Notes: generated by a model not told the origin, from the sequence alone. A stretch of 64,000 bases of DNA from Pacificibacter marinus (GCF_018860665.1 NZ_JAHKPK010000025.1:162279-226278); one strand, 5' to 3'; shown: positions 1-8,540, numbered from the stretch's first letter. Program-made: numbers and translations.

Positions 1-672
1 GTAATCCACACGGCCCACGACATAGGCGATCACGCCCAAAGTGCCAGCAGCGATCATCACCGGCATAATGGCCAGACCGTCCAAACCATCGGTAAGGTTC
101 ACCGCATTGGCAGAGCCCACGATCACGATCACAGCGAAAGGCACAAAGGCAAAGGACATATTGATCAACACATCTTTAAACACAGGCAAAGCCAACTGGT
201 TGGTCAAGGCTTCGGGGTGCAACCAAGACGCCCAGATGCCAGCAATGACTGCGATCACAAGACCAAGGATCAGGCGAATTTTGGACGACACCCCTTTGGT
301 ATTGGCCTTAGAGACCTTGGCGAAATCATCTGCAAAGCCAATCGCGCCATAGGCAAAGGTCACGAACAGCACCAGCCAAACATAGCCGTTATCAAGTCGC
401 GCCCAAAGCAAGGTAGAGGTCAGCAAAGCGGTCAAAATCAACAGCCCGCCCATGGTCGGCGTCCCCGCTTTGGCGAAATGGCTTTCAGGGCCATCATCGC
501 GAATGGGCTGACCTTTGCCTTGGCGGCGACGCAGCATATCGATCAAAGGGCGGCCAAAGATGAAGCCGAAAATCAAAGCGGTGAAAAACGCCCCGCCTGC
601 CCGCATGGTGATATAGCGAAACAAGTTAAAGAAATCACCGCCATCTGACAGTTCGGCCAACCAATATAACAT
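1..672 (-). CDS. mraY: MraY, phospho-N-acetylmuramoyl-pentapeptide-transferase (3' end cut by window)
   Basis: This integral membrane enzyme moves phospho-MurNAc-pentapeptide from UDP to undecaprenyl phosphate, making lipid I on the cytoplasmic face. Translating the minus strand from the ATG at 672 gives 224 codons without a stop, beginning MLYWLAELSDGGDFF. Family signatures are visible: GTPTMGG, the Asp pair in FADDFAK, and NAVNLTDGLDGL near the cut end. Several hydrophobic helices alternate with polar loops. A Shine-Dalgarno-like AGGGA lies about ten bases before the start. It follows murE in the dcw cluster, but the expected murF between them is absent. The C-terminal third lies outside the window. 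Confidence 0.97.
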   Translation of the reverse strand, partial: MLYWLAELSDGGDFFNLFRYITMRAGGAFFTALIFGFIFGRPLIDMLRRRQGKGQPIRDDGPESHFAKAGTPTMGGLLILTALLTSTLLWARLDNGYVWLVLFVTFAYGAIGFADDFAKVSKANTKGVSSKIRLILGLVIAVIAGIWASWLHPEALTNQLALPVFKDVLINMSFAFVPFAVIVIVGSANAVNLTDGLDGLAIMPVMIAAGTLGVIAYVVGRVDY

Positions 673-701
673 CTACTTTTTATCCCTAAAGTTTGGCCTG
701 C

Positions 702-846
702 CTAGATCAGCTTGGCCGCGTAGTATTTGATGAGCGGATGCCCCAAGTTTCGGATGCCGTCAACCACTGGCTGACATTTGTTCTTTTTGACTCTTCGATC
801 AAATAATGTCCCCGAAAAAGCCCAAAACGAGGTCACAAAGCGCCAT
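702..846 (-). pseudogene. murF: possible murF remnant (deletion scar between murE and mraY)
   Basis: In alphaproteobacterial dcw clusters murF, about 1.4 kb, normally sits between murE and mraY. Here only about 160 bases separate them. One minus-strand frame ending at the TAG at 702-704 reads QPVVDGIRNLGHP, which resembles the usual MurF C-terminus (VVDAxRxLGHP-like). At the other end, an ATG at 846 overlapping the murE stop begins MAL and, after an apparent one-base shift, TS, recalling the MurF start M(T/A)LWTS. I infer that most of murF was lost in place. The C-terminal likeness is from memory of the family, and the N-terminal likeness is weak. Chance similarity or an assembly collapse remain possible. 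Confidence 0.35.
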
Positions 847-2305
847 CCAAAGCTGCCACGCTGATCGAGGCTTGCTCAACATCATCAAATGGATAGACAA
901 TATCGCCAACGATCTGCCCGCTTTCATGGCCTTTGCCACAAACGATCAAAGCATCACCTGATTGCAGAGCATCAACTCCGCGCAAAATCGCCTCTGAGCG
1001 GTCCGCCACCTCAAGCGCCTCAGGCGCGCCCTGCATCACAGCGGCGCGAATAACGGCTGGATCTTCGGAACGCGGATTGTCATCGGTGACGATCACCAAA
1101 TCAGCGTTTTCAGCCGCCGCCTGCCCCATCAACGGACGCTTGCCAGCATCACGATCCCCGCCAGCACCGATCACAGCAATCACCCGTCCCATCACATGGG
1201 GACGCAAGGCTTTGATCGCCGTGGAAACCGCATCAGGCGTATGCGCGTAATCAACAAATACCGTCCCGCCATTATCACGCGTCGCCGCGTGCTGCATGCG
1301 TCCGTGCACGCCGCTTAGTTCGGGCAGGCAAGAAAACACTTCCTCAGGATCGCCCCCACAGGCCATCACAAGCCCCGCGGCGGCCATTACATTTTCCGCT
1401 TGGAACCCACCGATCAGATCAAGCCGTACTTGGTAAATATTGCCAACAAAATCAACGCGCAAATCTTGACCTGTTGCATCGAAACGCTGGCCTAATATGC
1501 GCAAATCCGCCGCATCAGAACGCCCGATCCGCATGACATCGATCCCGCGCTCGGCACAAAGCGCCTCGACCTCCATGCCGCGTGCATCATCGATATTGAC
1601 CACAGCGACACCGTCTTCGGACAATACGCGCGTGAACAGCCCTGCTTTGGCAGCAAAATAGGCTTCGAATGTCTCATGGTAATCCAAATGGTCTTGGGTG
1701 AAATTGGTGAACCCAGCCGCCATAAGGCGCACGCCATCAAGGCGACGCTGTGACAATCCGTGGCTGGAAGCTTCCATCGCGCCATGAGTTATGCCCTCGA
1801 AAGCCGCATCATAAAGCATCTTGTGCAGGGTAATCGGTTCTGGCGTGGTGTTCGGGCTTGGGGTTTGCCAATCACCTTCGACACCCGTGGTGCCGATGTT
1901 GATTGCAGGGTGCCCCATCAACTGCCAAATCTGTCGGGTGAAATTCGTCACCGATGTTTTGCCATTCGTGCCCGTGACAGCTACCATCGCATTGGGTTGA
2001 CGCCCATACCAAAGCGCGGCCGTATAGGCCAAAGCCTGCCGCGGATCTTCAACGATCACCATGGCGGGGTCGTGTTCGGCAATGGTATCTGCCGCGATCC
2101 GCGCGCCCTCAGGGTCCGTCAAAATCGCGGTCGCCCCCATACGCAAAGCATAGGTGATAAACTCGGCCCCATGCACATTGACGCCAGGCAGCGCCGCAAA
2201 CAACATATCCGCACGCACCTCACGACTGTCGACGGCAAGGCCACTGATAGGGACATCGCGCGCCCCTTTCGCGGTGAGCCCCAATTCGGAAAGCATTTTT
2301 GCCAT
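833..2305 (-). CDS. murE: MurE, UDP-MurNAc-L-Ala-D-Glu:meso-diaminopimelate ligase
   Basis: This cytoplasmic ATP-dependent ligase adds meso-diaminopimelate to UDP-MurNAc-L-Ala-D-Glu during peptidoglycan precursor synthesis. The 490-residue protein is normal length. It shows the Mur-ligase P-loop TGTNGKT at residues 111-117 and the DNPR motif near residue 405 that marks diaminopimelate rather than lysine specificity. The ATG at 2305 is used; a second Met is three codons in. It lies downstream of ftsI on the same strand, with 57 bases between, and is part of the mraZ-led operon. Its end abuts the murF scar, so the last few residues could have been altered by that event. Confidence 0.97.
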   Translation of the reverse strand: MAKMLSELGLTAKGARDVPISGLAVDSREVRADMLFAALPGVNVHGAEFITYALRMGATAILTDPEGARIAADTIAEHDPAMVIVEDPRQALAYTAALWYGRQPNAMVAVTGTNGKTSVTNFTRQIWQLMGHPAINIGTTGVEGDWQTPSPNTTPEPITLHKMLYDAAFEGITHGAMEASSHGLSQRRLDGVRLMAAGFTNFTQDHLDYHETFEAYFAAKAGLFTRVLSEDGVAVVNIDDARGMEVEALCAERGIDVMRIGRSDAADLRILGQRFDATGQDLRVDFVGNIYQVRLDLIGGFQAENVMAAAGLVMACGGDPEEVFSCLPELSGVHGRMQHAATRDNGGTVFVDYAHTPDAVSTAIKALRPHVMGRVIAVIGAGGDRDAGKRPLMGQAAAENADLVIVTDDNPRSEDPAVIRAAVMQGAPEALEVADRSEAILRGVDALQSGDALIVCGKGHESGQIVGDIVYPFDDVEQASISVAALDGAL

Positions 2306-2362
2306 GCGCGCGCGTGCCTTTGATAAGTGTTATTCGTCTTAAGTGTGACGGTTCCAGCAGTA

Positions 2363-4138
2363 TTACTGTCCCAGCGCGAGGGTTTCAATATCAGGTCTGA
2401 TGCCCAAAATCGGCGCGACGCGGCGGATCACCTCGGCTGCGACTGGCACAGCGGTCCAACCGGCGGTGCGCCGTGGTTTGGGGCCAGAGGTTTCAACTGC
2501 TTCATCCATCGTTACGATCAAGACGTATTTCGGCTCGTCAACTGGGAAAACAGAGGCAAACGTGGTGATGACTTTATCGTCATAATACCCTTTTCCGTTT
2601 TCGCGCGGTTTGTCGGCGGTGCCCGTTTTACCCCCCACTTTATACCCGCGCACATCGCCGAATGAAGCCGTGCCTTCGCCTACGACAGCGCGCAGCATTG
2701 CGCGCGAGGCGGCAGACACTTCAGGACGCACAACACGCGGGCCAAGTCGAATGGGCCCCTGATGCTTGATCAAAGTCGGAGTGACACGGGTGCCCCCGTT
2801 CAAAAGCGACGAATAAGCCGTCGCCAAATGCAATGGCGAGGCAGACAATCCGTGACCAAAACCGATGGTGATTGTGGACAGCTCAGACCAATTGGGCGGT
2901 AACAAGGGCTTGGCGCCAGAGGCCTCAGTCAACTCAACAGGCGTTGCGTCGAGAAACCCCAACGAGTCAAGAAATGCCTTTTGACGTGCCACGCCGATTT
3001 GTTGGGCGACATGCGCTGTGGCCACGTTCGATGATTTCACGATCATGTCCGTCAAAGACAACATCGGGCCGTAGTTATGCCCTTCAAACTCACGAATACT
3101 ATGCTTGCCCCACTTGAACGGCGGCGTCGCAGGAATCAGGGTATCTGGCGTCATGAGCCCAAGTTCCATCGCTTGGGCGGCAGCGAAAATCTTAAACGTC
3201 GATCCAAGCTCGTACACACCTTGCACCGCACGGTTGAACCGCGGGTTATCGGCTGCATTTTGGCCAGCAAAGGTCGGACGCCCGTTGGGATCGAAATCAG
3301 GCAAAGACACCATCGAAACGATTTCGCCAGTGTGTACATCCATCAAAACAGCGGCAGCGCCTTTGGCATTCAGCAAATGCATTCCGCCGAACAAGACTTC
3401 ACGCATGGTCGATTGCACGGACAGATCAATCGACAATTGCAAGGGTTTGTCACCATTTGCCGGATCGCGCAAATATTCATCGCGGTAGCGTTCGATGCCA
3501 GATTGCCCAACGATTTCAGCACTCATCACACCTTCGCGGCCAAATTTGGTCCCGCCCAGAATGTGACTGGCCAGCTTGCCGTTCGGGTAGAGACGCGATT
3601 CACGTGGGCCAAATAGCAGCCCCGGATCGCCGATATCATGCACCGCTTGTTGTTGCTCAGGCGCGATTTGCCGCTTGATCCACAAGAATTTACGCGTGCC
3701 GGTAAAGTCTTTGATCAATTTATCTTCGTTCAAATCGGGAAAAATCTTGGCAAGTTCTTTGGCCGCATAAAGCGGATCGATCATTTCTTGCGGCTGGGCA
3801 TATAAGCTGTGCGTGGTGCGATTGGTCGCAAGAATACGACCATTGCGGTCCAAAATATCAGCACGCTGCGCCAAAATTGAGGTGCCTGTGGTGACGGCTT
3901 GAGGTTCTTCAGGATTGGACGCGGCCACCTGCCCCATGCGCAGGCCAACGACCACAAAGGCCGAGACAAAGCACAGGCCCAAAACCAGCAGTCGCCCTTC
4001 GGCGCGCAAACGGGTGGTGTCGCGCATTTCTTCATGTCGCAGCCGCAGGTTCTCGCGCTCGATTGTGTCAGGATTTTCGCCTGAGGATCGTGCTTTCAAG
4101 ATACGCGCCAAGGGGCGCAGCGGTGTACGCATGGTCAT
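2363..4138 (-). CDS. ftsI: FtsI (PBP3), septal peptidoglycan transpeptidase
   Basis: FtsI is the class B penicillin-binding protein that cross-links septal peptidoglycan with FtsW in the divisome. The 591-residue protein has a basic cytoplasmic N-terminus, one membrane helix at about 49-67, a dimerisation domain, then the transpeptidase. The active-site motifs are intact: STFK with Ser313, SSN at 369-371, and KTG at 504-506. Its ATG overlaps the end of ftsL by four bases, which suggests translational coupling. The divisome partner FtsW would be further downstream, beyond the window. Confidence 0.97.
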   Translation of the reverse strand: MTMRTPLRPLARILKARSSGENPDTIERENLRLRHEEMRDTTRLRAEGRLLVLGLCFVSAFVVVGLRMGQVAASNPEEPQAVTTGTSILAQRADILDRNGRILATNRTTHSLYAQPQEMIDPLYAAKELAKIFPDLNEDKLIKDFTGTRKFLWIKRQIAPEQQQAVHDIGDPGLLFGPRESRLYPNGKLASHILGGTKFGREGVMSAEIVGQSGIERYRDEYLRDPANGDKPLQLSIDLSVQSTMREVLFGGMHLLNAKGAAAVLMDVHTGEIVSMVSLPDFDPNGRPTFAGQNAADNPRFNRAVQGVYELGSTFKIFAAAQAMELGLMTPDTLIPATPPFKWGKHSIREFEGHNYGPMLSLTDMIVKSSNVATAHVAQQIGVARQKAFLDSLGFLDATPVELTEASGAKPLLPPNWSELSTITIGFGHGLSASPLHLATAYSSLLNGGTRVTPTLIKHQGPIRLGPRVVRPEVSAASRAMLRAVVGEGTASFGDVRGYKVGGKTGTADKPRENGKGYYDDKVITTFASVFPVDEPKYVLIVTMDEAVETSGPKPRRTAGWTAVPVAAEVIRRVAPILGIRPDIETLALGQ

Positions 4139-4491
4139 TGTACGATGGCCTCCAAGCTGCCAACAACTGAAACGGGGTTGTCCAACTCCATTAAGATGTC
4201 TTCCTCAACAGGAAAGGCCACGCTGGCGACTTCGCCAAATTGCTCTGGCAACAAGGGCAACAGACCCAATCGATCGAAATTAAGCTCGGCCAAATCGCGC
4301 AAACGACTGGGGCGGTTCAGATAAGCCCATTCCGCGCGCAGCACGGCCAGCTCTTCTTGCTGGTGACCGATATCGCGTTGAATTTGACTGACCTCGCGCA
4401 GCACCTCTTGGGTGGCGTAGTTTTCTTTATAGGCCCACACAGCAAGCCCCATGACGAACAAAGCGGATAAAACGATGTAAACAGAACGCAT
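4135..4491 (-). CDS. ftsL: FtsL, divisome protein
   Basis: FtsL forms a complex with FtsB and FtsQ that activates FtsW-FtsI. The protein is 118 residues with an N-terminal membrane helix at about 3-20, then a periplasmic segment rich in Glu, Gln and Arg (about 30-58) that looks like the expected coiled coil, and a short C-terminal tail. Sequence conservation in this family is low, so the call rests on size, topology and position between rsmH and ftsI. Its start shares one base with the rsmH stop codon, and its end overlaps ftsI by four bases. Confidence 0.88.
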   Translation of the reverse strand: MRSVYIVLSALFVMGLAVWAYKENYATQEVLREVSQIQRDIGHQQEELAVLRAEWAYLNRPSRLRDLAELNFDRLGLLPLLPEQFGEVASVAFPVEEDILMELDNPVSVVGSLEAIVQ

Positions 4492-5492
4492 TAACGACCT
4501 CCTCGCGACAAAACAGGTTTCGGCAACCCAAGCCCCGCACGCTCTACATGCGCGGCAGGTGCAGATGTTCTGGTGGCAACACGCAAACGCGCAGAGCGCG
4601 CGCGTGGATTGATCTCAAGCTCGTCCTCGTCAGGACCAATCGCTTTCGACAGTTTTTCAAATGCAGGCGTTTTTTCAGCCATCACAGGGGCATAACGCGA
4701 CCCCCCCCCGCCAATCGAGGACCGCTCTTGCAAGAACCGCTTGACCACGCGATCTTCCAAGGAATGGAATGTCACAACAGCCAGTTGACCACCGGGGGCA
4801 AGCGCACGTTCAGCGGCCTCAAGCCCTTCGATCAATTGCCCAAATTCGTCGTTGATTGCGATGCGGATCGCTTGGAAGGTACGGGTCGCAGGATGACTTT
4901 GACCCGGTTTTTTACGCGGCAAAATACGCTCAATCAGCCCTGCCAATTGCAAGGTCGTTGTGAACGGCTCTTTTTCGACACGGTCCATCACAATCGCTTT
5001 GGCAATTTTGCGCGATTGTTTTTCTTCACCGTAATGAAACAACACAGCGGCCAATTCGGCCTCATCCGCAGAATTCACAAAATCAGCAGCCGTTTGCCCG
5101 TCTTGCGACATACGCATATCAAGCGGGCCATCTTTCATGAACGAAAAGCCGCGTTCTGCCAAATCGAGCTGCATGGACGATACACCCAGATCCAAAACGA
5201 CGCCGTCCAAATCCTGCGCGTAGTCATCCATTTGGCCGAATGTGCCCAGAACCAATTCGATTTTGCCGCCGTAATCGCCAATCCACTTGGACGCCATGTC
5301 ATGCGCCAAAGGATCGCGATCCACACCGTAAACCAAATCAGCGCCCTCAGCGATCAAACCTTTGGTGTAACCGCCAGCCCCAAAGGTGCCATCCAACCAA
5401 CGCCCAGAAATCGGCGCACATTGACGCAGAAGCGGGCGCAGCAAAACGGGGACATGCGGGGCTTTCGGTGTATCGTTCTCGGGAGAGGTCAT
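4491..5492 (-). CDS. rsmH: RsmH (MraW), 16S rRNA (cytosine-1402-N4) methyltransferase
   Basis: This S-adenosylmethionine-dependent enzyme methylates N4 of C1402 in the decoding centre of 16S rRNA. The 333-residue protein begins with a polar stretch and [10 protein letters not shown]. The glycine-rich SAM-binding motif [13 protein letters not shown] follows, then [10 protein letters not shown] and later [11 protein letters not shown], all typical of the family. The start at 5492 sits just after mraZ, three bases past its stop, and the stop overlaps the ftsL start. It belongs to the dcw operon. Confidence 0.96.
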   Translation of the reverse strand: MTSPENDTPKAPHVPVLLRPLLRQCAPISGRWLDGTFGAGGYTKGLIAEGADLVYGVDRDPLAHDMASKWIGDYGGKIELVLGTFGQMDDYAQDLDGVVLDLGVSSMQLDLAERGFSFMKDGPLDMRMSQDGQTAADFVNSADEAELAAVLFHYGEEKQSRKIAKAIVMDRVEKEPFTTTLQLAGLIERILPRKKPGQSHPATRTFQAIRIAINDEFGQLIEGLEAAERALAPGGQLAVVTFHSLEDRVVKRFLQERSSIGGGGSRYAPVMAEKTPAFEKLSKAIGPDEDELEINPRARSARLRVATRTSAPAAHVERAGLGLPKPVLSRGGR

Positions 5493-5495
5493 ACC

Positions 5496-5996
5496 TCAGC
5501 CCTCCAAATCATTGAGCAGGCTCAAGGGATCGAAATCATCGCCCTGCTCTTCCAGCCAAGTTTCGGTCACTGACGCCGTATTGGCCTCAAAGACTTCTGG
5601 CTTCCAAATTTCAAATGTCTCACCCATGCCGCCAAAATACGCTGTGCCCTCAAGGCCGATTTTGTCACGCAGCGCTTGCGGCAAAACCAAACGACCATCG
5701 CTGTCAACTTCGGTTGGGCGGGCTTTGTTCAGGATAAGGCTTTGCATGATTTTGCGTTGTTTTGAGCCGCGCGGCATTTGCGCGATTTCAGCCGCCAAAG
5801 CGCGGTAGTCATTATATGTATAAACTTGCAGCTGCTTTTGCGCGTCGTGACCGTAAACGATTACCATACGGGGGCGGCCTGACTGGCTGGCAAGGGGGTC
5901 GCCCTCTTCAAGTTCACGACGAAAATCGGCAGGGATCGACACGCGTCCCTTTCCGTCCACCTTAAAGGTGTGTTCGCCAATGAACATGCCGGCCAA
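5496..5996 (-). CDS. mraZ: MraZ, DNA-binding regulator of the dcw cluster (TTG start)
   Basis: MraZ is an AbrB-fold regulator that represses its own operon by binding repeated TGGG boxes. The 166-residue product has two MraZ repeats: GEHTFKVDGKGRVSIPADFR near the start and DSDGRLVLPQALRDKIG later. I chose the TTG at 5996 because a full AAGGAG lies seven bases upstream and the resulting N-terminus aligns with the family's Met-Ala-x-x-Phe-x-Gly start. The first ATG, at 5987, would put that site too far away. The gene heads the cluster and has an unusually long upstream region. Confidence 0.93.
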   Translation of the reverse strand: MAGMFIGEHTFKVDGKGRVSIPADFRRELEEGDPLASQSGRPRMVIVYGHDAQKQLQVYTYNDYRALAAEIAQMPRGSKQRKIMQSLILNKARPTEVDSDGRLVLPQALRDKIGLEGTAYFGGMGETFEIWKPEVFEANTASVTETWLEEQGDDFDPLSLLNDLEG

Positions 5997-6040
5997 TGCG
6001 GCGCTCCTTCATTCTCTTCGTCCCAACTTGGGACTTGTAC

Positions 6041-6250
6041 ATTCACCCTCGAACCCGAGGCCGCTTACGGAAAACGGCGAACCGAGCTGCTGCCACTGCT
6101 CAATTCGCCGCTCTCATCCCGTTTCCGGGCACCCGATTTTCGGGCCTGTCCAGCTGCGCGCGCCACCTGGGGGGATGTCTGCTCGCTCGCGCGCCGGATC
6201 TCTTTTGTATCGATGAATGCGGGCGCCTGTATGAAGCCTGACTTGTTTTT
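6041..6250 (-). ncRNA. structured mraZ 5' leader, UpsM-like small RNA candidate
   Basis: A GC-rich stretch sits in an otherwise AT-rich gap directly upstream of mraZ. On the minus strand it contains adjacent short hairpins (CCCGA/TCGGG around 6132-6144 and CCCG/CGGG around 6118-6129), a larger stem at 6076-6109, CCTCG/CGAGG at 6047-6060 and a perfect dyad GTCCCAA-C-TTGGGAC just beyond it at 6020-6034. In Rhodobacter sphaeroides the roughly 200-nt sRNA UpsM comes from the mraZ 5' UTR and is conserved in the family. Position, size and structure fit, but I cannot align it. A CATAAT at 6254-6259 could be its -10 element. Boundaries are approximate. Confidence 0.45.
6069..6109 (-). terminator. candidate attenuating terminator within mraZ leader
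   Basis: On the minus strand the outer stem GGCGAA/TTCGCC and the inner stem GAGC/GCTC enclose a ten-base loop and are followed by GTTTTCC. UpsM is reported to arise by partial termination and RNase E cleavage in this leader, so a leaky terminator here would make sense. The T-tract is short, so termination would be incomplete. Confidence 0.35.
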
Positions 6251-6696
6251 TTGATTATGTTCGCGGTTCTTGATGTGCCGCTCATTCCCGTTTCATCTGA
6301 TGCACTTAAGATGCCACGGGAATTCATGGTAATCAATGGTTTTCTTTGGGCCCAGAAATCAAAACAGTGAATCCTCTAGAGATGCGAGATTGAACAAAGA
6401 AAGAACATCACAAATCAATCACCATAAATTGATATTAGTGTAAAATCACTACTACATATAGACAGCAGATTCCCAAAAGAGTTTTAGGAAAAATATAGTC
6501 AGACCATCATATCCCAACAGGCTATGTTGCCATTTTCACAAAAAACAGATCATTTCCCACCAATTCCCACAAAAGTACCATGCCCCAGCATAAGCACCGG
6601 CATGCAGCGCAGACATTATGATTTGCACCCACAAAAATGGCGCGCAAAGCAAATGCCCCACGCGCCATAAAGGTTTCAATTCGTCGAAGTGTTGCT
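6251..6696. other. AT-rich spacer between mraZ leader and mrp
   Basis: No convincing gene is visible. The stretch is clearly richer in A and T than its surroundings. It carries four TCCCA words (TGGGA on the mraZ strand); two of them, at 6555-6569, are in phase. It probably holds the distal promoter region of the dcw operon, since mrp ends at 6697 on the same strand. Confidence 0.5.
6555..6569 (-). promoter_or_regulatory. MraZ-like operator, two TGGGA boxes ten bases apart
   Basis: Read on the mraZ strand, two TGGGA words follow each other at an exact ten-base period (plus-strand TCCCA at 6555-6559 and 6565-6569). MraZ is known to bind direct TGGG repeats spaced by about five bases near its own promoter. 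The distance to mraZ, about 560 bases, is long and implies either a distal promoter or a long leader. No third box in phase is present. Confidence 0.4.
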
Positions 6697-7791
6697 TTAA
6701 GCGATGCCGCCTTGCACCAAGCGATCCGCAAGACGCATATAGGGTTCCCCCAAGGCTTCATCAGTCACAACAATAGGAACACCGCTGTCGCCCGCCAAAC
6801 GGGTCGGCAAAGCCAAAGGCAAAGCCCCCAAGAACGGCGCGCCGATTTTTTCGGCTTCATCAGAGACGCCACCATGGCCAAAGATATGCGCCTCATGCCC
6901 GCACTCAGGGCAAACATATGTAGACATATTTTCTACAAGTCCCAGCACAGGCACACCAAGCTTTTCAAACATGGAAATCCCGCGCCGCGCATCAAGCAAA
7001 GCCACGTCTTGCGGCGTCGATACCACTATCGCGCCCGTGAGCTCGGTTTTTTGACACAGCGTCAATTGCACATCCCCAGTGCCGGGCGGCATGTCGATCA
7101 ACAAAACATCCAACTCGCCCCATTGCACTTGACCCAGCATCTGCTGCATCGCGCCCATCAACATCGGACCACGCCAGACAATCGCCTCGCCCTCCTCCAC
7201 CATCAACCCGATAGACATCATCGTGACGCCATGCGCATAGAGCGGCTCGATTGTTTCGCCATCAGGGCTGGCCGGTTTTTTGGACACGCCCATCATCCGC
7301 GGTTGTGATGGTCCATATATATCCGCATCCAGCAACCCGACCTTGCGGCCCAGCTTGGCCAAAGCCACAGCCAAATTGGACGATACCGTTGACTTACCAA
7401 CACCACCCTTGCCCGACGCAATCGCGATGATGCTTTTCACCCCCGGAACCGCCATCTTGCCTTTTTGCGGTGTTGGATGACGACCGATCTTGAGATTGGG
7501 TGCCGCCGCACCACTGGCGGGAGCCGACGGCGCAGAAGGCGTGCCGCTGTGCGCAGTCATGACGACAGAGACTGACTGCACGCCTGCAAGTGCCTTGAGC
7601 GCGACTTCTGCATCAGAACGCGCCGAATCCCAAGCCCGCGCGGCGGCGGCATCTGGCGCCTCAATCACAAAGCTCACCGCCCCATCCTTAACGGTGAGCG
7701 CCTTGACCACATCGCCTTGAGCTAGCGTCGTGCCGTTTGGCAAAGCAATTCCAGCCAGCACTGTCATAATTGTGTCACGACTTATCGACAT
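6697..7791 (-). CDS. mrp: Mrp/ApbC-type P-loop iron-sulfur carrier protein
   Basis: Proteins of the Mrp/ApbC/NBP35 family bind and transfer Fe-S clusters in the cytoplasm. The start was set at the ATG at 7791, preceded by AGAGGGGG, giving 364 residues; an upstream in-frame extension lacks such a site. Residues 1-80 form a DUF59-like domain, followed by an Ala/Pro/Ser linker. The ATPase domain has the deviant Walker A GKGGVGKS at 127-134. A CxxC pair in VCPECGH near residue 300 is the expected cluster-binding site at the dimer interface. It is transcribed toward mraZ, but a 700-base gap separates them. Confidence 0.94.
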   Translation of the reverse strand: MSISRDTIMTVLAGIALPNGTTLAQGDVVKALTVKDGAVSFVIEAPDAAAARAWDSARSDAEVALKALAGVQSVSVVMTAHSGTPSAPSAPASGAAAPNLKIGRHPTPQKGKMAVPGVKSIIAIASGKGGVGKSTVSSNLAVALAKLGRKVGLLDADIYGPSQPRMMGVSKKPASPDGETIEPLYAHGVTMMSIGLMVEEGEAIVWRGPMLMGAMQQMLGQVQWGELDVLLIDMPPGTGDVQLTLCQKTELTGAIVVSTPQDVALLDARRGISMFEKLGVPVLGLVENMSTYVCPECGHEAHIFGHGGVSDEAEKIGAPFLGALPLALPTRLAGDSGVPIVVTDEALGEPYMRLADRLVQGGIA

Positions 7792-8095
7792 ATAAATGCC
7801 CCCTCTGTCTAATTCCTCTTTGAAATAGGGCCAAATCCCCCCTGACACCACCTGTCAGCTCAGCTTTTTGACAAGAAGTTTTCATAGCGCCTCAAAAGTC
7901 CCCTAAAGCGCTTAAAAATAGGTCAGCACTTGCTATGCATTTTCTGCATGGCGGCAATGACCATTGGGTGGATTGTGCATCCGCAGCAATGCTCTAAATT
8001 CAGTATCAAGCAAGGCAGACAGCGACACAGCAATGAGCGCCAAACGCCAAGATACACACAAGGGCAAACGCCCACGCACTTAAGGTTTACAAACG
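7792..8095. other. divergent spacer between mrp and the DUF1127 gene
   Basis: About 300 bases without a supportable gene. It must contain the promoters for mrp (leftward) and for the DUF1127-CcsR unit (rightward). In R. sphaeroides the matching unit is driven by RpoH-type sigma factors. I could not pick out a convincing RpoH or housekeeping promoter by eye. Confidence 0.5.
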
Positions 8096-8311
8096 ATGGC
8101 ATACGCAAACGCATCACACACAGCTGACTTCGGTCTTGCAGGTCGTTTCAACGCAATCAAAAACTCTCTTGTTGAACGCGCAGCTCGTTACCGCGTTTAC
8201 CGCGAAACACAGGCAGAACTCGAAAATCTGTCCAATCGCGAACTCAGCGACCTAGGCCTCAGCCGCGCTGGCATCAAAGCCATCGCACTTGAAGCAGCCT
8301 ACGGCAACTAA
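8096..8311 (+). CDS. small DUF1127 protein (CcaF1-like)
   Basis: A 71-residue protein ending in a classic DUF1127 segment: YRETQAELENLSNRELSDLG followed by LSRAGI. In Rhodobacter sphaeroides the 71-residue DUF1127 protein CcaF1 is an RNA-binding protein encoded just upstream of, and co-transcribed with, the CcsR small RNAs. It influences their processing and stability. The same arrangement is present here: the stop at 8311 lies ten bases before the first CCTCCTCCC hairpin. A weak AAGG lies upstream of the ATG. The middle of the protein is Arg-rich, which fits nucleic-acid binding. The functional assignment is by synteny and family. Confidence 0.92.
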   Translation: MAYANASHTADFGLAGRFNAIKNSLVERAARYRVYRETQAELENLSNRELSDLGLSRAGIKAIALEAAYGN

Positions 8312-8321
8312 TTCTTATATC

Positions 8322-8346
8322 GGGCCCCTCCTCCTCCCTTGGGTCC
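8322..8346 (+). ncRNA. CcsR-type hairpin 1
   Basis: Stem GGGCCC/GGGTCC (one G-T pair) encloses a C-rich loop with CCTCCTCCC at 8330-8338. It starts directly after the DUF1127 stop codon. Confidence 0.7.
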
Positions 8347-8353
8347 TGATTAC

Positions 8354-8389
8354 GACGGCAGCGTCTTCCTCCTCCCTGACGCTGTCGAC
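8354..8389 (+). ncRNA. CcsR-type hairpin 2
   Basis: A twelve-base stem (GACGGCAGCGTC with GACGCTGTCGAC, one mismatch and one G-T) encloses the loop TTCCTCCTCCCT; the motif is at 8368-8376. Confidence 0.85.
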
Positions 8390-8404
8390 ATTTTTGGAAT
8401 TCAC

Positions 8405-8428
8405 GGCTTCCTCCTCCTCCCTGAAGCC
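8405..8428 (+). ncRNA. CcsR-type hairpin 3
   Basis: Stem GGCTTC/GAAGCC is perfect. The loop is CTCCTCCTCCCT with the motif at 8413-8421, an extended form with an extra CTC. Confidence 0.8.
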
Positions 8429-8439
8429 ATGAAGACCTC

Positions 8440-8471
8440 GCGGTGAAGTTTCCTCCTCCCTACTTCATCGC
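8440..8471 (+). ncRNA. CcsR-type hairpin 4
   Basis: Ten-base stem GCGGTGAAGT/ACTTCATCGC with one G-T pair. The loop TTCCTCCTCCCT carries the motif at 8452-8460. It is a near copy of hairpin 6, with a paired base change. Confidence 0.85.
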
Positions 8472-8475
8472 ACTT

Positions 8476-8496
8476 ATTCGGGCTTAACGCCCACAC
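8476..8496 (+). repeat. array spacer repeat, copy A
   Basis: ATTCGGGCTTAACGCCCACA followed by C, able to form GGGC/GCCC. It recurs at 8581-8601 with a single T-to-C change, showing that hairpins 4-5 and 6-7 arose by tandem duplication. Confidence 0.85.
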
Positions 8497-8502
8497 GGTC
8501 TT

Positions 8503-8532
8503 GGGTCCTTCCTCCTCCTCCCTGAGGGACTT
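8503..8532 (+). ncRNA. CcsR-type hairpin 5
   Basis: Stem GGGTCCTTC/GAGGGACTT includes three G-T wobbles. The loop is CTCCTCCTCCCT, with the motif at 8514-8522. Confidence 0.75.
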
Positions 8533-8540
8533 AAAGCAAG

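Noticed and set aside
41-648. Two plus-strand open frames over mraY
   Set aside because: The minus strand carries an intact MraY reading frame with family motifs; the plus-strand frames have none.
6041-6250. RNase P RNA gene upstream of mraZ
   Set aside because: I looked for the conserved GAGGAAAGTC-type core on both strands and found none.
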